DNA from: Azospirillum sp. TSH64
GTDB lineage: Bacteria; Pseudomonadota; Alphaproteobacteria; Azospirillales; Azospirillaceae
NCBI RefSeq assembly: GCF_003116035.1
Contig: NZ_LGQW01000015.1
Coordinates: 6,869,168-6,909,839 of the forward strand
Direction: 5' to 3'
Length of the DNA stretch: 40,672 bases
Shown here: positions 9,202 through 16,025 of the stretch, piece by piece
How the letters are laid out: the number at the start of each line of letters is the position of its first letter
How positions within the stretch are numbered: the first letter of the stretch is position 1
Program-made: the position numbers and the translations under genes
Notes under the pieces: generated by a model
The model's input: the letters and a program-made list of their open reading frames with translations, nothing else
What the model was told of the DNA's origin: nothing
Database searches by the model: none

Positions 9202-9909
9202 GGGAACCGTTTGCCCCCGATAGTCGAGATACTGCAGACCGGGCCTGTCCAGCTTGGCGAGCAGCACATCGACCAGCTTCGGAATGCTGTCCTCGATGGA
9301 CAGCGGCGCATCGGCGCCGCCGAGCGCGGTGCGGATCCAGCCCGGCGCCATCACCGCCAGCGGTCGGTCGGTGCCGGCCTGACGCGCCGCGAAGCTGCGC
9401 ATGAACATGTTCAGCGCCGCCTTGCTGCCGCGATAAAGCTCGCGCCGGCCGGACAGGTTGTTGGCGATGCTTCCCTGACCCGACGACATCACCCCGATCA
9501 GCCCCGCGGCGGTGACGTTGCCCTCCAGGCCTTCGATGACTCGCATCGGGCCGAGGGCGTTGGTGGTCATGACGTGGATGAACTCGTCGGTCGAAACCTC
9601 GCCGATGGTCTGCGTTGGGTCGCGGTTGGCTGTTCCGGCATTGACGAACAGCATGTCGAACGTCCGGTCCGCCAGCCTGTCGCGGAGCGCGGCCAGCTGG
9701 TCGGGCGCGCAGATGTCGAGGCTTTCGATCTCGACCCGGCCGGGATGGGCGTCGGCCAGATCGTGCAGCTCGGTGCGATTGGGACCGCGCACCGTGCCGA
9801 GAACATTCCAGCCCTTCTTCAGGAATTCGGCGGCCATGGCATGGCCGAGGCCGCGCGACGCGCCGACCAGCAGAATGCTGCGATGGGTGTCGGTGGGGAG
9901 ATGCTGCAT
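9196..9909 (-). CDS. Short-chain dehydrogenase/reductase family protein
   Basis: This NAD(P)-dependent oxidoreductase of the classical SDR fold is about 237 aa long. The nucleotide-binding turn is VGASRGLG (15-22), with the NAG motif at 90-92. Ser142/143 with Tyr159-RGS-Lys163 form the catalytic set (YxxxK). A substrate cannot be assigned; the family is too broad. The ATG at 9909 has AGGAG 10 nt ahead; an in-frame ATG at 9939 adds ten residues and is also possible. It is transcribed away from a LysR gene 134 bp off, with a dyad in between, so LysR control is likely (inference). Confidence 0.87.
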   Translation of the reverse strand: MQHLPTDTHRSILLVGASRGLGHAMAAEFLKKGWNVLGTVRGPNRTELHDLADAHPGRVEIESLDICAPDQLAALRDRLADRTFDMLFVNAGTANRDPTQTIGEVSTDEFIHVMTTNALGPMRVIEGLEGNVTAAGLIGVMSSGQGSIANNLSGRRELYRGSKAALNMFMRSFAARQAGTDRPLAVMAPGWIRTALGGADAPLSIEDSIPKLVDVLLAKLDRPGLQYLDYRGQTVPW

Positions 9910-9986
9910 GGGATCGTGGCTCCTGCTGTCGCTGTCCATGCTCCATATGTCCGGGGCCCTGGCTTTGCGCCAGACGCACAGGATGC

Positions 9987-10001
9987 AAAGATCGATTGCG
10001 T
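9987..10001. promoter_or_regulatory. Candidate LysR-binding dyad between SDR and lysR genes
   Basis: GCAA-N7-TTGC forms a 15-bp dyad in the divergent region between the SDR gene and the LysR gene, 43 bp before the lysR start. Outer ATGCA/TGCAT halves flank it. The arms are short, so this is a weak call that rests on position. Confidence 0.35.
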
Positions 10002-10043
10002 CCGGCGCTATGCATGGGAAGAGCGGCGGGCTATCCTGCGCCG

Positions 10044-10967
10044 ATGCAGGCCATCGATCTGAACCTTCTCCTGCCGCTGGATGCGCTGCTCACCGAACGC
10101 AGCGTGACGGGTGCCGCCCGCCGTCTGGGCCTGAGCCCGTCCGCCATGAGCCGGACGCTTGCACGCCTGCGCCGGGTGACGGGCGATCCGCTGCTGGTCC
10201 AGGCCGGCCGCGGCCTTGTCCCGACGCCCTATGCCGAGGAGATTGCCGGCCACGTCCATGCACTCTGCCGCGACGTGCAGGCTGTCCTTCAGCCTGCGGC
10301 CGGGCGGTTGGATCTCGCGTCGCTCCATCGCACCTTCACCATCCGGGCCGGCGAGGGGTTCGTGGAACTGATGGCTGCGGCGGTGATGGCTGCGGTGGCG
10401 GACGCGGCACCGCATGTCAGCCTGCGGTTCGTGCCGAAGCCCGACAAGGAGGCGGAGCCGCTGCGGGACGGGCGGATCGACCTGGAGATCGGCGTGCTCG
10501 GCACCTCGGCGCCGGAGTTGCTGACGCAGCTTCTGTTTCGCGACAGGCTGGTCGGCGTCGCCCGCAGCGGGCATCCGCTGCTGGCGGACGGCGCGGTGAC
10601 GGCGGACCGCTATGCCGCCTGCGGCCATGTCGCCGCGTCGCGCCGGGGCGAGTTCCATGGACCGGTCGACGACGCGCTGGCGGATCTGGGCCTCAGCCGC
10701 CGCGTGCCGCTGGTCGTCCCGCGCTACCCCGATGCGATGCGGGTCGCCGCCGGGTCGGACCTGATCGCGGCGGTCCCGCGCTCCTGCCTGGGCAACGGGC
10801 TGACGGGCGGGTATCCCGGCGGCCAGGGGTTGGACAGCTTTGAACTGCCGGTGCGGACGGCGGATTTCGCCATCTCCGCCATCTGGCATCCGCGCCTCCA
10901 GGCCGACCCGGCCCACCGCTGGCTCCGCGAGACCATCGCCGCGGTGTGCCGGCGGGCCTATCCGTGA
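10044..10967 (+). CDS. LysR family transcriptional regulator
   Basis: This 307-aa protein has an N-terminal winged helix-turn-helix (about residues 5-65, with SVTGAARRLGLSPSAMSRTL). A periplasmic-binding-protein-like effector domain (about 90-300) follows. The start ATG at 10044 gives the standard opening MQAIDLNLLLPLDALL; the longer frame from 9996 adds a non-homologous leader. There is no strong ribosome binding site. It is divergent from the SDR gene, the classical arrangement for a LysR regulator controlling its neighbour. Confidence 0.9.
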   Translation: MQAIDLNLLLPLDALLTERSVTGAARRLGLSPSAMSRTLARLRRVTGDPLLVQAGRGLVPTPYAEEIAGHVHALCRDVQAVLQPAAGRLDLASLHRTFTIRAGEGFVELMAAAVMAAVADAAPHVSLRFVPKPDKEAEPLRDGRIDLEIGVLGTSAPELLTQLLFRDRLVGVARSGHPLLADGAVTADRYAACGHVAASRRGEFHGPVDDALADLGLSRRVPLVVPRYPDAMRVAAGSDLIAAVPRSCLGNGLTGGYPGGQGLDSFELPVRTADFAISAIWHPRLQADPAHRWLRETIAAVCRRAYP

Positions 10968-10998
10968 GGACGGCCCGCGGCCCGTGCTCTCCAACCGG

Positions 10999-11427
10999 TT
11001 ACTTCGCGAACAGCTTCGACATGTCGGCAAAGGCCTTGAATTCCAGCGCGTTGCCGGCGGGATCGAGGAAGAACATGGTGGACTGTTCGCCGACCTGACC
11101 CTTGAAGCGGGTGTAGGGCTCGATCACGAACTTGACGCCGGCGGCCTTCAGCTTCTCGGCGAAGGTGTCCCAGTCGGCGGGTTGCAGCACGACGCCGAAA
11201 TGCGGGACCGGCACGTCGTGGCCGTCCACCGGGTTGTGGTGGGCTGGGGCGGCGCCGGGGTCGCGCGGCTTCAGGTGGGCGACGATCTGGTGGCCGAACA
11301 GGTCGAAGTCGATCCACTCGTCGCTGCTGCGTCCCTCCGGGCAGCCCAGGACGGTGCCGTAGAAATGGCGGGCGGCGGCCAGATCGTCGACCGGGAAGGC
11401 GATGTGGAAGGGCGTCAGCGTCGTCAT
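10999..11427 (-). CDS. VOC (glyoxalase/bleomycin-resistance) family protein
   Basis: This 142-aa protein has two beta-alpha-beta-beta-beta modules of the vicinal oxygen chelate fold. Candidate metal ligands are H8 in the first strand (FHIAFPVDDL), H76 (PHFGVVL) and E129 near the C-terminus (AGNALEFKAF), which is the usual VOC pattern. The segment FFLDPAGNALEFK is characteristic. Enzymes of this family include dioxygenases, glyoxalases, epimerases and resistance proteins; which one this is cannot be told. It is divergent from a LysR gene across a perfect T-N11-A palindrome, so its expression probably depends on that regulator's ligand. Confidence 0.88.
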   Translation of the reverse strand: MTTLTPFHIAFPVDDLAAARHFYGTVLGCPEGRSSDEWIDFDLFGHQIVAHLKPRDPGAAPAHHNPVDGHDVPVPHFGVVLQPADWDTFAEKLKAAGVKFVIEPYTRFKGQVGEQSTMFFLDPAGNALEFKAFADMSKLFAK

Positions 11428-11538
11428 CGGAGGGTTGGCCTTTCAGGACCGGGTGGCGGTGAGCTGCCATGGTTGGCTGCCAAGGGCGGTTGCCAGTAGC
11501 GGCTGTTGGTGCCCCCAGCAGAGCGTATCCCCGCACAC

Positions 11539-11567
11539 TTGACAAACGAGTTCTCAGGCAGAGATTT
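11539..11567 (+). promoter_or_regulatory. Candidate lysR promoter
   Basis: A consensus -35 TTGACA (11539-11544) is followed after 17 bp by AGATTT (11562-11567), a weak -10; TTTATG slightly later is an alternative. It would transcribe the LysR gene starting at 11597 and overlaps the palindrome at 11568-11582. Confidence 0.4.
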
Positions 11568-11582
11568 ATGAGTTCAACTCAT
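11568..11582. promoter_or_regulatory. LysR box: perfect T-N11-A palindrome
   Basis: ATGAGTTCAACTCAT is a perfect 7-bp-arm palindrome around one central base and fits the LysR T-N11-A rule exactly. It lies 15 bp before the lysR start and between the divergent VOC and LysR genes. A partial second half-site GAGTTC occurs at 11548-11553. Autorepression and effector-dependent control of the VOC gene are inferred. Confidence 0.65.
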
Positions 11583-11596
11583 GATTCGGATTGCCC

Positions 11597-12493
11597 ATGC
11601 CCGACCGCGCTTCCGGACGCCATTTGCCGTCGCTCAATGCCGTTCGCAGCTTCGTCGCGGTGGCCCGCCATCTCAGCTTCACCCGGGCGGCGGACGAGCT
11701 GGCGGTGACCCAGGGCGCGGTCAGCCGCATGATGCAGACCCTCCAGGCCGATCTGGGGGTCGAGCTGATCCGCCGTGTCGGCCGCGGCATCGAGCTGACG
11801 CCGACCGGGGCGGCCTTCTATGGCGAGGCGTCGGCGGCGCTCGACCGCATCGCCGCGGCGGCGCGGGCGGCCCGCGCGCAGGAGGGCGGGGTGCTGCGGG
11901 TCAGCGCGCTGCCGACCCTGACGCAGCGCTGGCTGATCCCGCGGCTGAAGGGCTTCCAGGCGGAGAACCCCGACATCCAGGTCGAGGTCAGCGTCGGCGA
12001 GCACCGTGTCGATTTCGCCAAGGAGCGCATCGACGTCGCCATCCGCTATGGCGTGGAGGAATGGCCAGGAGCCGAGATCGCGACCCTGATGCCTGAGACG
12101 ATGGGCGTCTTCTGCGCGCCGTCGCTGCTGGAGCAGGGGCCGCCGTTGAGCCATCCCGCCGATCTGGCGCAGCATCGGCTGTTGCAGCACACCACCCGGC
12201 CCGATTCCTGGCGCGTCTATCTCGCCGCCTTCGGCCTGCCGCTGCCCGAGGCGGCGCTGTCGCTGGCCTTCGAGCATTTCTTCATGATCATCGAAGCGGC
12301 GTCGGCGGGCATGGGGGTGGCCCTGCTGCCGGTCTTCCTGGTCGGGGACGATGTGGCGTCGGGGCGGCTGGTCCAGCCCTTCACCGAGACGCTGCGGCCG
12401 CGCGGCCGCTACCTGATCGCCCACGCGCCGGGCGCCGAGCGGGCGCGCCGGGTGCGCCGCTTCAAGGAGTGGCTGCTGACCGAGGTGGCGTAG
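11597..12493 (+). CDS. LysR family transcriptional regulator (GcvA-like)
   Basis: This 298-aa regulator has an N-terminal helix-turn-helix (LPSLNAVRSFVAVARHLSFT onward, then AVTQGAVSRMMQTLQ). Its effector domain carries the GcvA/AmpR-subgroup pattern: LRVSALPTLTQRWLIPRL, then VDVAIRYG-like IDVAIRYG, and GMGVALLP near the end. It is divergent from the VOC enzyme gene, with a perfect LysR-type palindrome between them, and that gene is its most likely target. The ATG at 11597 is preferred over a TTG at 11591. The stop codon is followed closely by a perfect hairpin. Confidence 0.92.
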   Translation: MPDRASGRHLPSLNAVRSFVAVARHLSFTRAADELAVTQGAVSRMMQTLQADLGVELIRRVGRGIELTPTGAAFYGEASAALDRIAAAARAARAQEGGVLRVSALPTLTQRWLIPRLKGFQAENPDIQVEVSVGEHRVDFAKERIDVAIRYGVEEWPGAEIATLMPETMGVFCAPSLLEQGPPLSHPADLAQHRLLQHTTRPDSWRVYLAAFGLPLPEAALSLAFEHFFMIIEAASAGMGVALLPVFLVGDDVASGRLVQPFTETLRPRGRYLIAHAPGAERARRVRRFKEWLLTEVA

Positions 12494-12502
12494 AGTGCGA
12501 TT

Positions 12503-12526
12503 GCTTCAGACGGTATCGTCTGAAGC
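12503..12526. repeat. Perfect 10-bp hairpin between convergent genes
   Basis: GCTTCAGACG (12503-12512), loop GTAT, CGTCTGAAGC (12517-12526) form a perfect hairpin 9 nt after the lysR stop. No T-run follows on either strand. A second weaker pair, CCGGAC (12532-12537) / GTCCGG (12557-12562), lies next to it. It may act as a bidirectional transcript end or be one copy of a dispersed palindromic repeat. Confidence 0.6.
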
Positions 12527-12562
12527 GTGAACCGGACGGAAAACCGAAAAGCCGGAGTCCGG

Positions 12563-13222
12563 CTACTCCAGCGTGCCGGTCGCCTCATGCCGGTCCTCGG
12601 CGGTCGCCAGCAGGGTGTCCACGGCGATGCGCAGGCCGGCGACCACCTGCTCGACCGCCATCGACGGGGCTCCCGGGTGGCGAACCGCCTGCTCCGGCGC
12701 GAGCGGGATGTGCAGGAAGCCGACGCGCAAGCTCGGCCGCCGCACCGCCCGCAGGTGGCAGGCGCCATAGAACAGGTGGTTGCAGACGAAGCTGCCGGCG
12801 CTGTGCGACAGGGCGGCGGGGATGCCGGCCTCGCGCAGGGCGGCGGCGATGGCTTTGACCGGCAGGCTGGTGAAATAGGCCGCTGGGCCGCCCGCCGCGA
12901 CCGGCGCATCGACCGGCCGATTGCCGGCATTGTCGGGGATGCGGGCGTCGTCGAGGTTGACCGCCACCCGCTCCAGCGACAGCTCCGCCCGGCTCTGTGC
13001 CTGCCCGACGGCGAGCAGGGCCACCGGGTCGGTTTCCGCCACCGCGCGGTCCAGCGCGTCGAGCGCCGCGCCGAACACGCAGGGCATCAGCCGGGCGGCG
13101 ACACGGTGGCCGCGGCACTCCCAGCCGTCCAGCTGCCGCACCGCCTGCCAGGACGGGTTGACGGGCTCGCCGCCGAACGGCTCGAAGCCGGTCAGAAGGA
13201 TGGTTGGCAGGACGGTCGGCAT
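12563..13222 (-). CDS. pcp: Pyroglutamyl-peptidase I
   Basis: This cysteine peptidase of family C15 removes N-terminal pyroglutamate from peptides in the cytoplasm. The opening TILLTGFEPFGGEPVNPSW is the family hallmark. The catalytic triad is visible as E84 (LSLERVAVN), C147 (SAGSFVCNHLFYG) and H171 (VGFLHIPL). The 219-aa length is normal. The ATG at 13222 has AAGGA 7 nt ahead; a longer frame running through the upstream gene is not coding. It follows the TPR glycosyltransferase gene by 29 bp on the same strand, so it is probably the last gene of that transcript. Confidence 0.95.
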   Translation of the reverse strand: MPTVLPTILLTGFEPFGGEPVNPSWQAVRQLDGWECRGHRVAARLMPCVFGAALDALDRAVAETDPVALLAVGQAQSRAELSLERVAVNLDDARIPDNAGNRPVDAPVAAGGPAAYFTSLPVKAIAAALREAGIPAALSHSAGSFVCNHLFYGACHLRAVRRPSLRVGFLHIPLAPEQAVRHPGAPSMAVEQVVAGLRIAVDTLLATAEDRHEATGTLE

Positions 13223-13251
13223 CGCAGAGTCCTTACGAAATTTCATCGTGC

Positions 13252-14664
13252 TCAAGCCGGACCGCGATGATGGCGGGGGAGCCGCGCCGCGCGCAACAGC
13301 TCTTCGCGCACCCGCGCCACCACCGGCGCCCAATCGCCGGGGCGCTGCTGGCGGAACAGGCGGAGCGTCGGGTACCAGGGGCTGTCGTCGCGGTCGAGCA
13401 GCCAGCGCCAGCAGCCGCTGAAGCGCGACAGCACCCACACCGGCACGCCCAGCGCCCCGGCGAGATGGACGAGGGCGGTGTCCACCCCGATCACGAGGTC
13501 GAGCTGCCGGACGATGGCCGCGGTGTCGGCGAAGTCGGTGACGCCGGACATCGGGTCGAAGAGCGCGGGCCCGTCCAGCTGAGCCGCCGCCGGTCCCTTT
13601 TGCAGGCTGACCCAGGACACGCCCGGCACCGTCAGCAGCGGCGCAAGCTGGGCAAGGGCAACGCTGCGGCGGGCGTCGGTCCGGCTGGCGGCGGCATGGC
13701 CCAGCCGCGGGTCGCCGGCCCAGACCAGCCCGACCCGCAAATCCTCCGTCTCCGGCAGGGCTCCTGTCCAATGCCGGACGGCATCCGGCGGGGGCGTGAG
13801 ATAGGGCACCGCCGCCGGAATGCGGTCGGGCGGCACCGCCAGCCGCTGCATCAGCGACAGCAGCGGCACCCAGAGATCGTAGGCGTTGGGATCGGGCAGG
13901 GCGGCGGTCACCGCATCGACGCCCTCCATGCCGGCCAGCAGCCGGACCAGCGGCGCCCTGCATTGCAGGACGATCCGCCGCGCGCCGCGCGCCTTCACCA
14001 GCGGGATCAGGCGGATGAAGTGCAGTGTGTCGCCGAAGCCCTGTTCCTCCACCACCAGCAGGGTCTTGCCGGCGATGTCCTGGCCCACCCATTCGGGGTT
14101 GGTGCAGGCGGGCTTGGTCAGCGCCAGTTCCCGTGCCTGCCAGCGCGCCTCGTATGCCTGCCAGCCTTCCGCGAAGAGCCCATGCTGGAGCAGCGCCTCG
14201 GCCAGATTGTAGCGCACGCTCGGCATTGCCGGGGCGAGGGCAGCCGCACGGCGCAGCAGGGCCAGCGCGCCGCGATGGTCGCCGCAATCCTGCCCGGCAT
14301 GGGCCATCGCCAGATAGGGGGTGTAGAGGCCGGGGGCCAGCGCGATGGCCCGGCGGCAGGCGTCGATGGCGGCCAGTGGATGGTCGGCCTCCTGCAGGAT
14401 CGCGCCGAGGTTGGCATAGGCCTCGGCCATGTCGGGGCAGCGGACCAGCGCCTCGATGCAGGACGACACCGCCTCGTCCGCCCGGCCGAGCCGGCGCAGG
14501 GCCGCGCCGCGGTTGGCATAGGCTTGCGCCGCCTGCGCGGAAGGCAGACGCGGGTCGCCCAGCAGCCGGTCATAGACCGCCAGCGCCTGCGCCCAGCATC
14601 CGGCCCGGTGCAGGCGCAGCGCCATGCCGAAACCGGTTTCGACGCCGGATCGGGCGGCACTCAT
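13252..14664 (-). CDS. TPR-repeat glycosyltransferase (GT9/heptosyltransferase-like C-terminus)
   Basis: Residues about 15-175 are tetratricopeptide repeats, for example AYANRGAALRRLGRADEAV and AYANLGAILQEADHPLAAI. The C-terminal half (about 195-460) resembles the ADP-heptose:LPS heptosyltransferase fold. It has VGLVWAGDP at the start of the donor domain and the signature IGVDTALVHLAGALGVPVW near residues 390-410. Proteins of this design are common in alphaproteobacteria and are thought to glycosylate proteins or surface glycans; acceptor and donor are unknown here. Its start overlaps the 77-aa gene's stop (ATGA at 14661-14664), so translation is probably coupled. Confidence 0.88.
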   Translation of the reverse strand: MSAARSGVETGFGMALRLHRAGCWAQALAVYDRLLGDPRLPSAQAAQAYANRGAALRRLGRADEAVSSCIEALVRCPDMAEAYANLGAILQEADHPLAAIDACRRAIALAPGLYTPYLAMAHAGQDCGDHRGALALLRRAAALAPAMPSVRYNLAEALLQHGLFAEGWQAYEARWQARELALTKPACTNPEWVGQDIAGKTLLVVEEQGFGDTLHFIRLIPLVKARGARRIVLQCRAPLVRLLAGMEGVDAVTAALPDPNAYDLWVPLLSLMQRLAVPPDRIPAAVPYLTPPPDAVRHWTGALPETEDLRVGLVWAGDPRLGHAAASRTDARRSVALAQLAPLLTVPGVSWVSLQKGPAAAQLDGPALFDPMSGVTDFADTAAIVRQLDLVIGVDTALVHLAGALGVPVWVLSRFSGCWRWLLDRDDSPWYPTLRLFRQQRPGDWAPVVARVREELLRAARLPRHHRGPA

Positions 14665-14894
14665 CGGCGCGGAACGCCGAGAGCCCCCAGGAGATGCGGC
14701 GGGATGCTGCCATGGTCGGCGATGACGTTGGCGTCGTCCGCCGACAGGCCGAGATGGATCAGGCGGTTGATGACCTGCCAGCGGCCGATCCTGTTGCTCT
14801 CATACAGGGCCAGCGCGTCCTTGATGACCTCGATCGCCGAGGTCCGGGGGAAGGATGTCCGGGGGATGGTTTTCGACGAATTGGTTTTCGACAT
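14661..14894 (-). CDS. Conserved-looking small protein of unknown function (77 aa)
   Basis: I do not recognise a family. The first 20 residues are Ser/Thr/Lys-rich and probably disordered. Residues about 20-70 look helical, with two short amphipathic helices (AIEVIKDALALYES and WQVINRLIHLGLSADDANVI) that suggest a small helical-bundle or HTH-like domain. The gene has good coding character, an SD GGAGG 6 nt before the ATG, and a four-base overlap with the TPR glycosyltransferase gene. That SD is the 3' arm of a hairpin (14901-14940), so translation initiation may be conditional. It lies 113 bp downstream of the rpoH-like gene on the same strand. Confidence 0.7.
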   Translation of the reverse strand: MSKTNSSKTIPRTSFPRTSAIEVIKDALALYESNRIGRWQVINRLIHLGLSADDANVIADHGSIPPHLLGALGVPRR

Positions 14895-14900
14895 GGGCCG

Positions 14901-14940
14901 CCTCCACGAGGCCGGCGGAAACCGCCGGCGCTGATGGAGG
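14901..14940 (-). promoter_or_regulatory. Hairpin sequestering the Shine-Dalgarno of the 77-aa gene
   Basis: In the minus-strand mRNA the order is CCUCCA (14940-14935), a 5-nt internal loop, GCCGGCGG / CCGCCGGC around a UUU loop (14929-14911), CUCG, then UGGAGG (14906-14901), six bases before AUG. The anti-SD CCUCC pairs completely with the SD GGAGG. The structure could act as a translational switch or thermometer. A simple transcript-end role for rpoH is the alternative, though no U-run follows. Confidence 0.6.
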
Positions 14941-15007
14941 GGTTACACGGCGCAGCCCGCCGAAGCTGGCGCGGAATCCGCAAGCCGATGTCAGACCGGG
15001 CCCAGGA

Positions 15008-15889
15008 TCAGGCCGCGACGGCCGCCGCCAGGACACGGGTCTGGCGGGCGACCTTCTCAAAGGCCTTTTCCTCGATCTGGCGGATGCGCTCGCGGCTGAC
15101 GCCGTAGCGGACCGACAGATCCTCCAGGGTCAGCGGGCTGTCGGACAGACGGCGGCTGGTCAGGATGTCGCGCTCGCGGTCGTTCAGCACGGCCATCGCC
15201 TCGTGCAGCAGGGCGCTGCGCTGGCGGGCCTCGCCGCGTTCGACCAGCGATTCCTCCACCGACGGACGCTCGTCGGCCAGCAGATCCTGCCATTCGCCCG
15301 AATCGCCGTCGGCGCTCATCGGCGCGTTCAGCGAGGCCACCGGCCCCGACATACGGCGGTTCATGGCGACCACGTCCTCTTCCGGCACGGAAAGGTCGGT
15401 GGCGATGCTGGTGACGCTGTCGGGCTGCAGGTCGCCGCTGCCATATTCGCCCAGCTTCCGCTTCAGGCGGCCCAGGCTGAAGAACAGCTTCTTCTGCGCG
15501 GCGGTGGTGCCGATCTTCACGAGGCTCCAGGACCGCAGGATGTAATCCTGGATCGAGGCCTTGATCCACCACATCGCGTAGGTGGACAGGCGGAAGCCGC
15601 GTTCGGGCTCGAATTTCTTGACGGCGGTCATCAGGCCGAGATTGCCCTCGGCGATCAGGTCGGACAGCGGCAGGCCGTAGCCGCGGTAACCGCCGGCGAT
15701 CTTGACGACGAGACGGAGGTGGCTGGTGACCAGCTTGTGCGCCGCATCGACATCGCCATGCTCGGTCCAGGCCTTGGCCAGCATGTATTCGTCCTCGGCC
15801 GTCAGGACCGGGTAACGGTGCGTGTCGTTGATGTAGCGGGACAGCGATTCGCCGGAATCGGGCGAACGGAGGGCGATGGCGGTGCTCAT
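15008..15889 (-). CDS. rpoH: RNA polymerase sigma-32 factor (heat-shock sigma, RpoH paralogue)
   Basis: This 293-aa sigma-70-family factor directs RNA polymerase to heat-shock promoters. Region 2 is clear (residues about 50-125, with DLIAEGNLGLMTAVKKFEPERGF and the STYAMWWIKASIQDYILRS core). The RpoH box QKKLFFSLG at 132-140 separates it from primary sigma factors. Region 4 with a helix-turn-helix (about 240-285, SVRYGVSRERIRQIE) ends the protein. Alphaproteobacteria often carry several rpoH genes and this sequence alone does not show which paralogue it is. AGGA lies 7 nt before the ATG, and a promoter is seen at 15971-16001. Confidence 0.93.
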   Translation of the reverse strand: MSTAIALRSPDSGESLSRYINDTHRYPVLTAEDEYMLAKAWTEHGDVDAAHKLVTSHLRLVVKIAGGYRGYGLPLSDLIAEGNLGLMTAVKKFEPERGFRLSTYAMWWIKASIQDYILRSWSLVKIGTTAAQKKLFFSLGRLKRKLGEYGSGDLQPDSVTSIATDLSVPEEDVVAMNRRMSGPVASLNAPMSADGDSGEWQDLLADERPSVEESLVERGEARQRSALLHEAMAVLNDRERDILTSRRLSDSPLTLEDLSVRYGVSRERIRQIEEKAFEKVARQTRVLAAAVAA

Positions 15890-15970
15890 GTCACATCCTC
15901 GTGCAAAGCGATATGACGGGTTCAGGACCCCCTATCGGCGGGCCCAGGCCTCTCCGGCGGAGCAGGCAGG

Positions 15971-16001
15971 CATATAGTACAAAACTGGTGCTGTAAGTCA
16001 A
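15971..16001 (-). promoter_or_regulatory. Candidate rpoH promoter
   Basis: On the minus strand, TTGACT (16001-15996) is followed after 16 bp by TACTAT (15979-15974), or after 19 bp by TATATG (15976-15971). This gives a 5' leader of about 75-80 nt before the rpoH start. The CTTGAC and CTATAT elements recall alphaproteobacterial heat-shock promoters, but the spacing is about three bases too long for that class. Confidence 0.5.
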
Positions 16002-16025
16002 GTGCGGCGGTCGGGTATGGGAGGC

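Noticed and set aside
15971..16004. Strict RpoH-dependent promoter for rpoH
   Set aside because: Spacing between CTTG and the CTATAT element is about 20 rather than 17, so it was called only as a general promoter.
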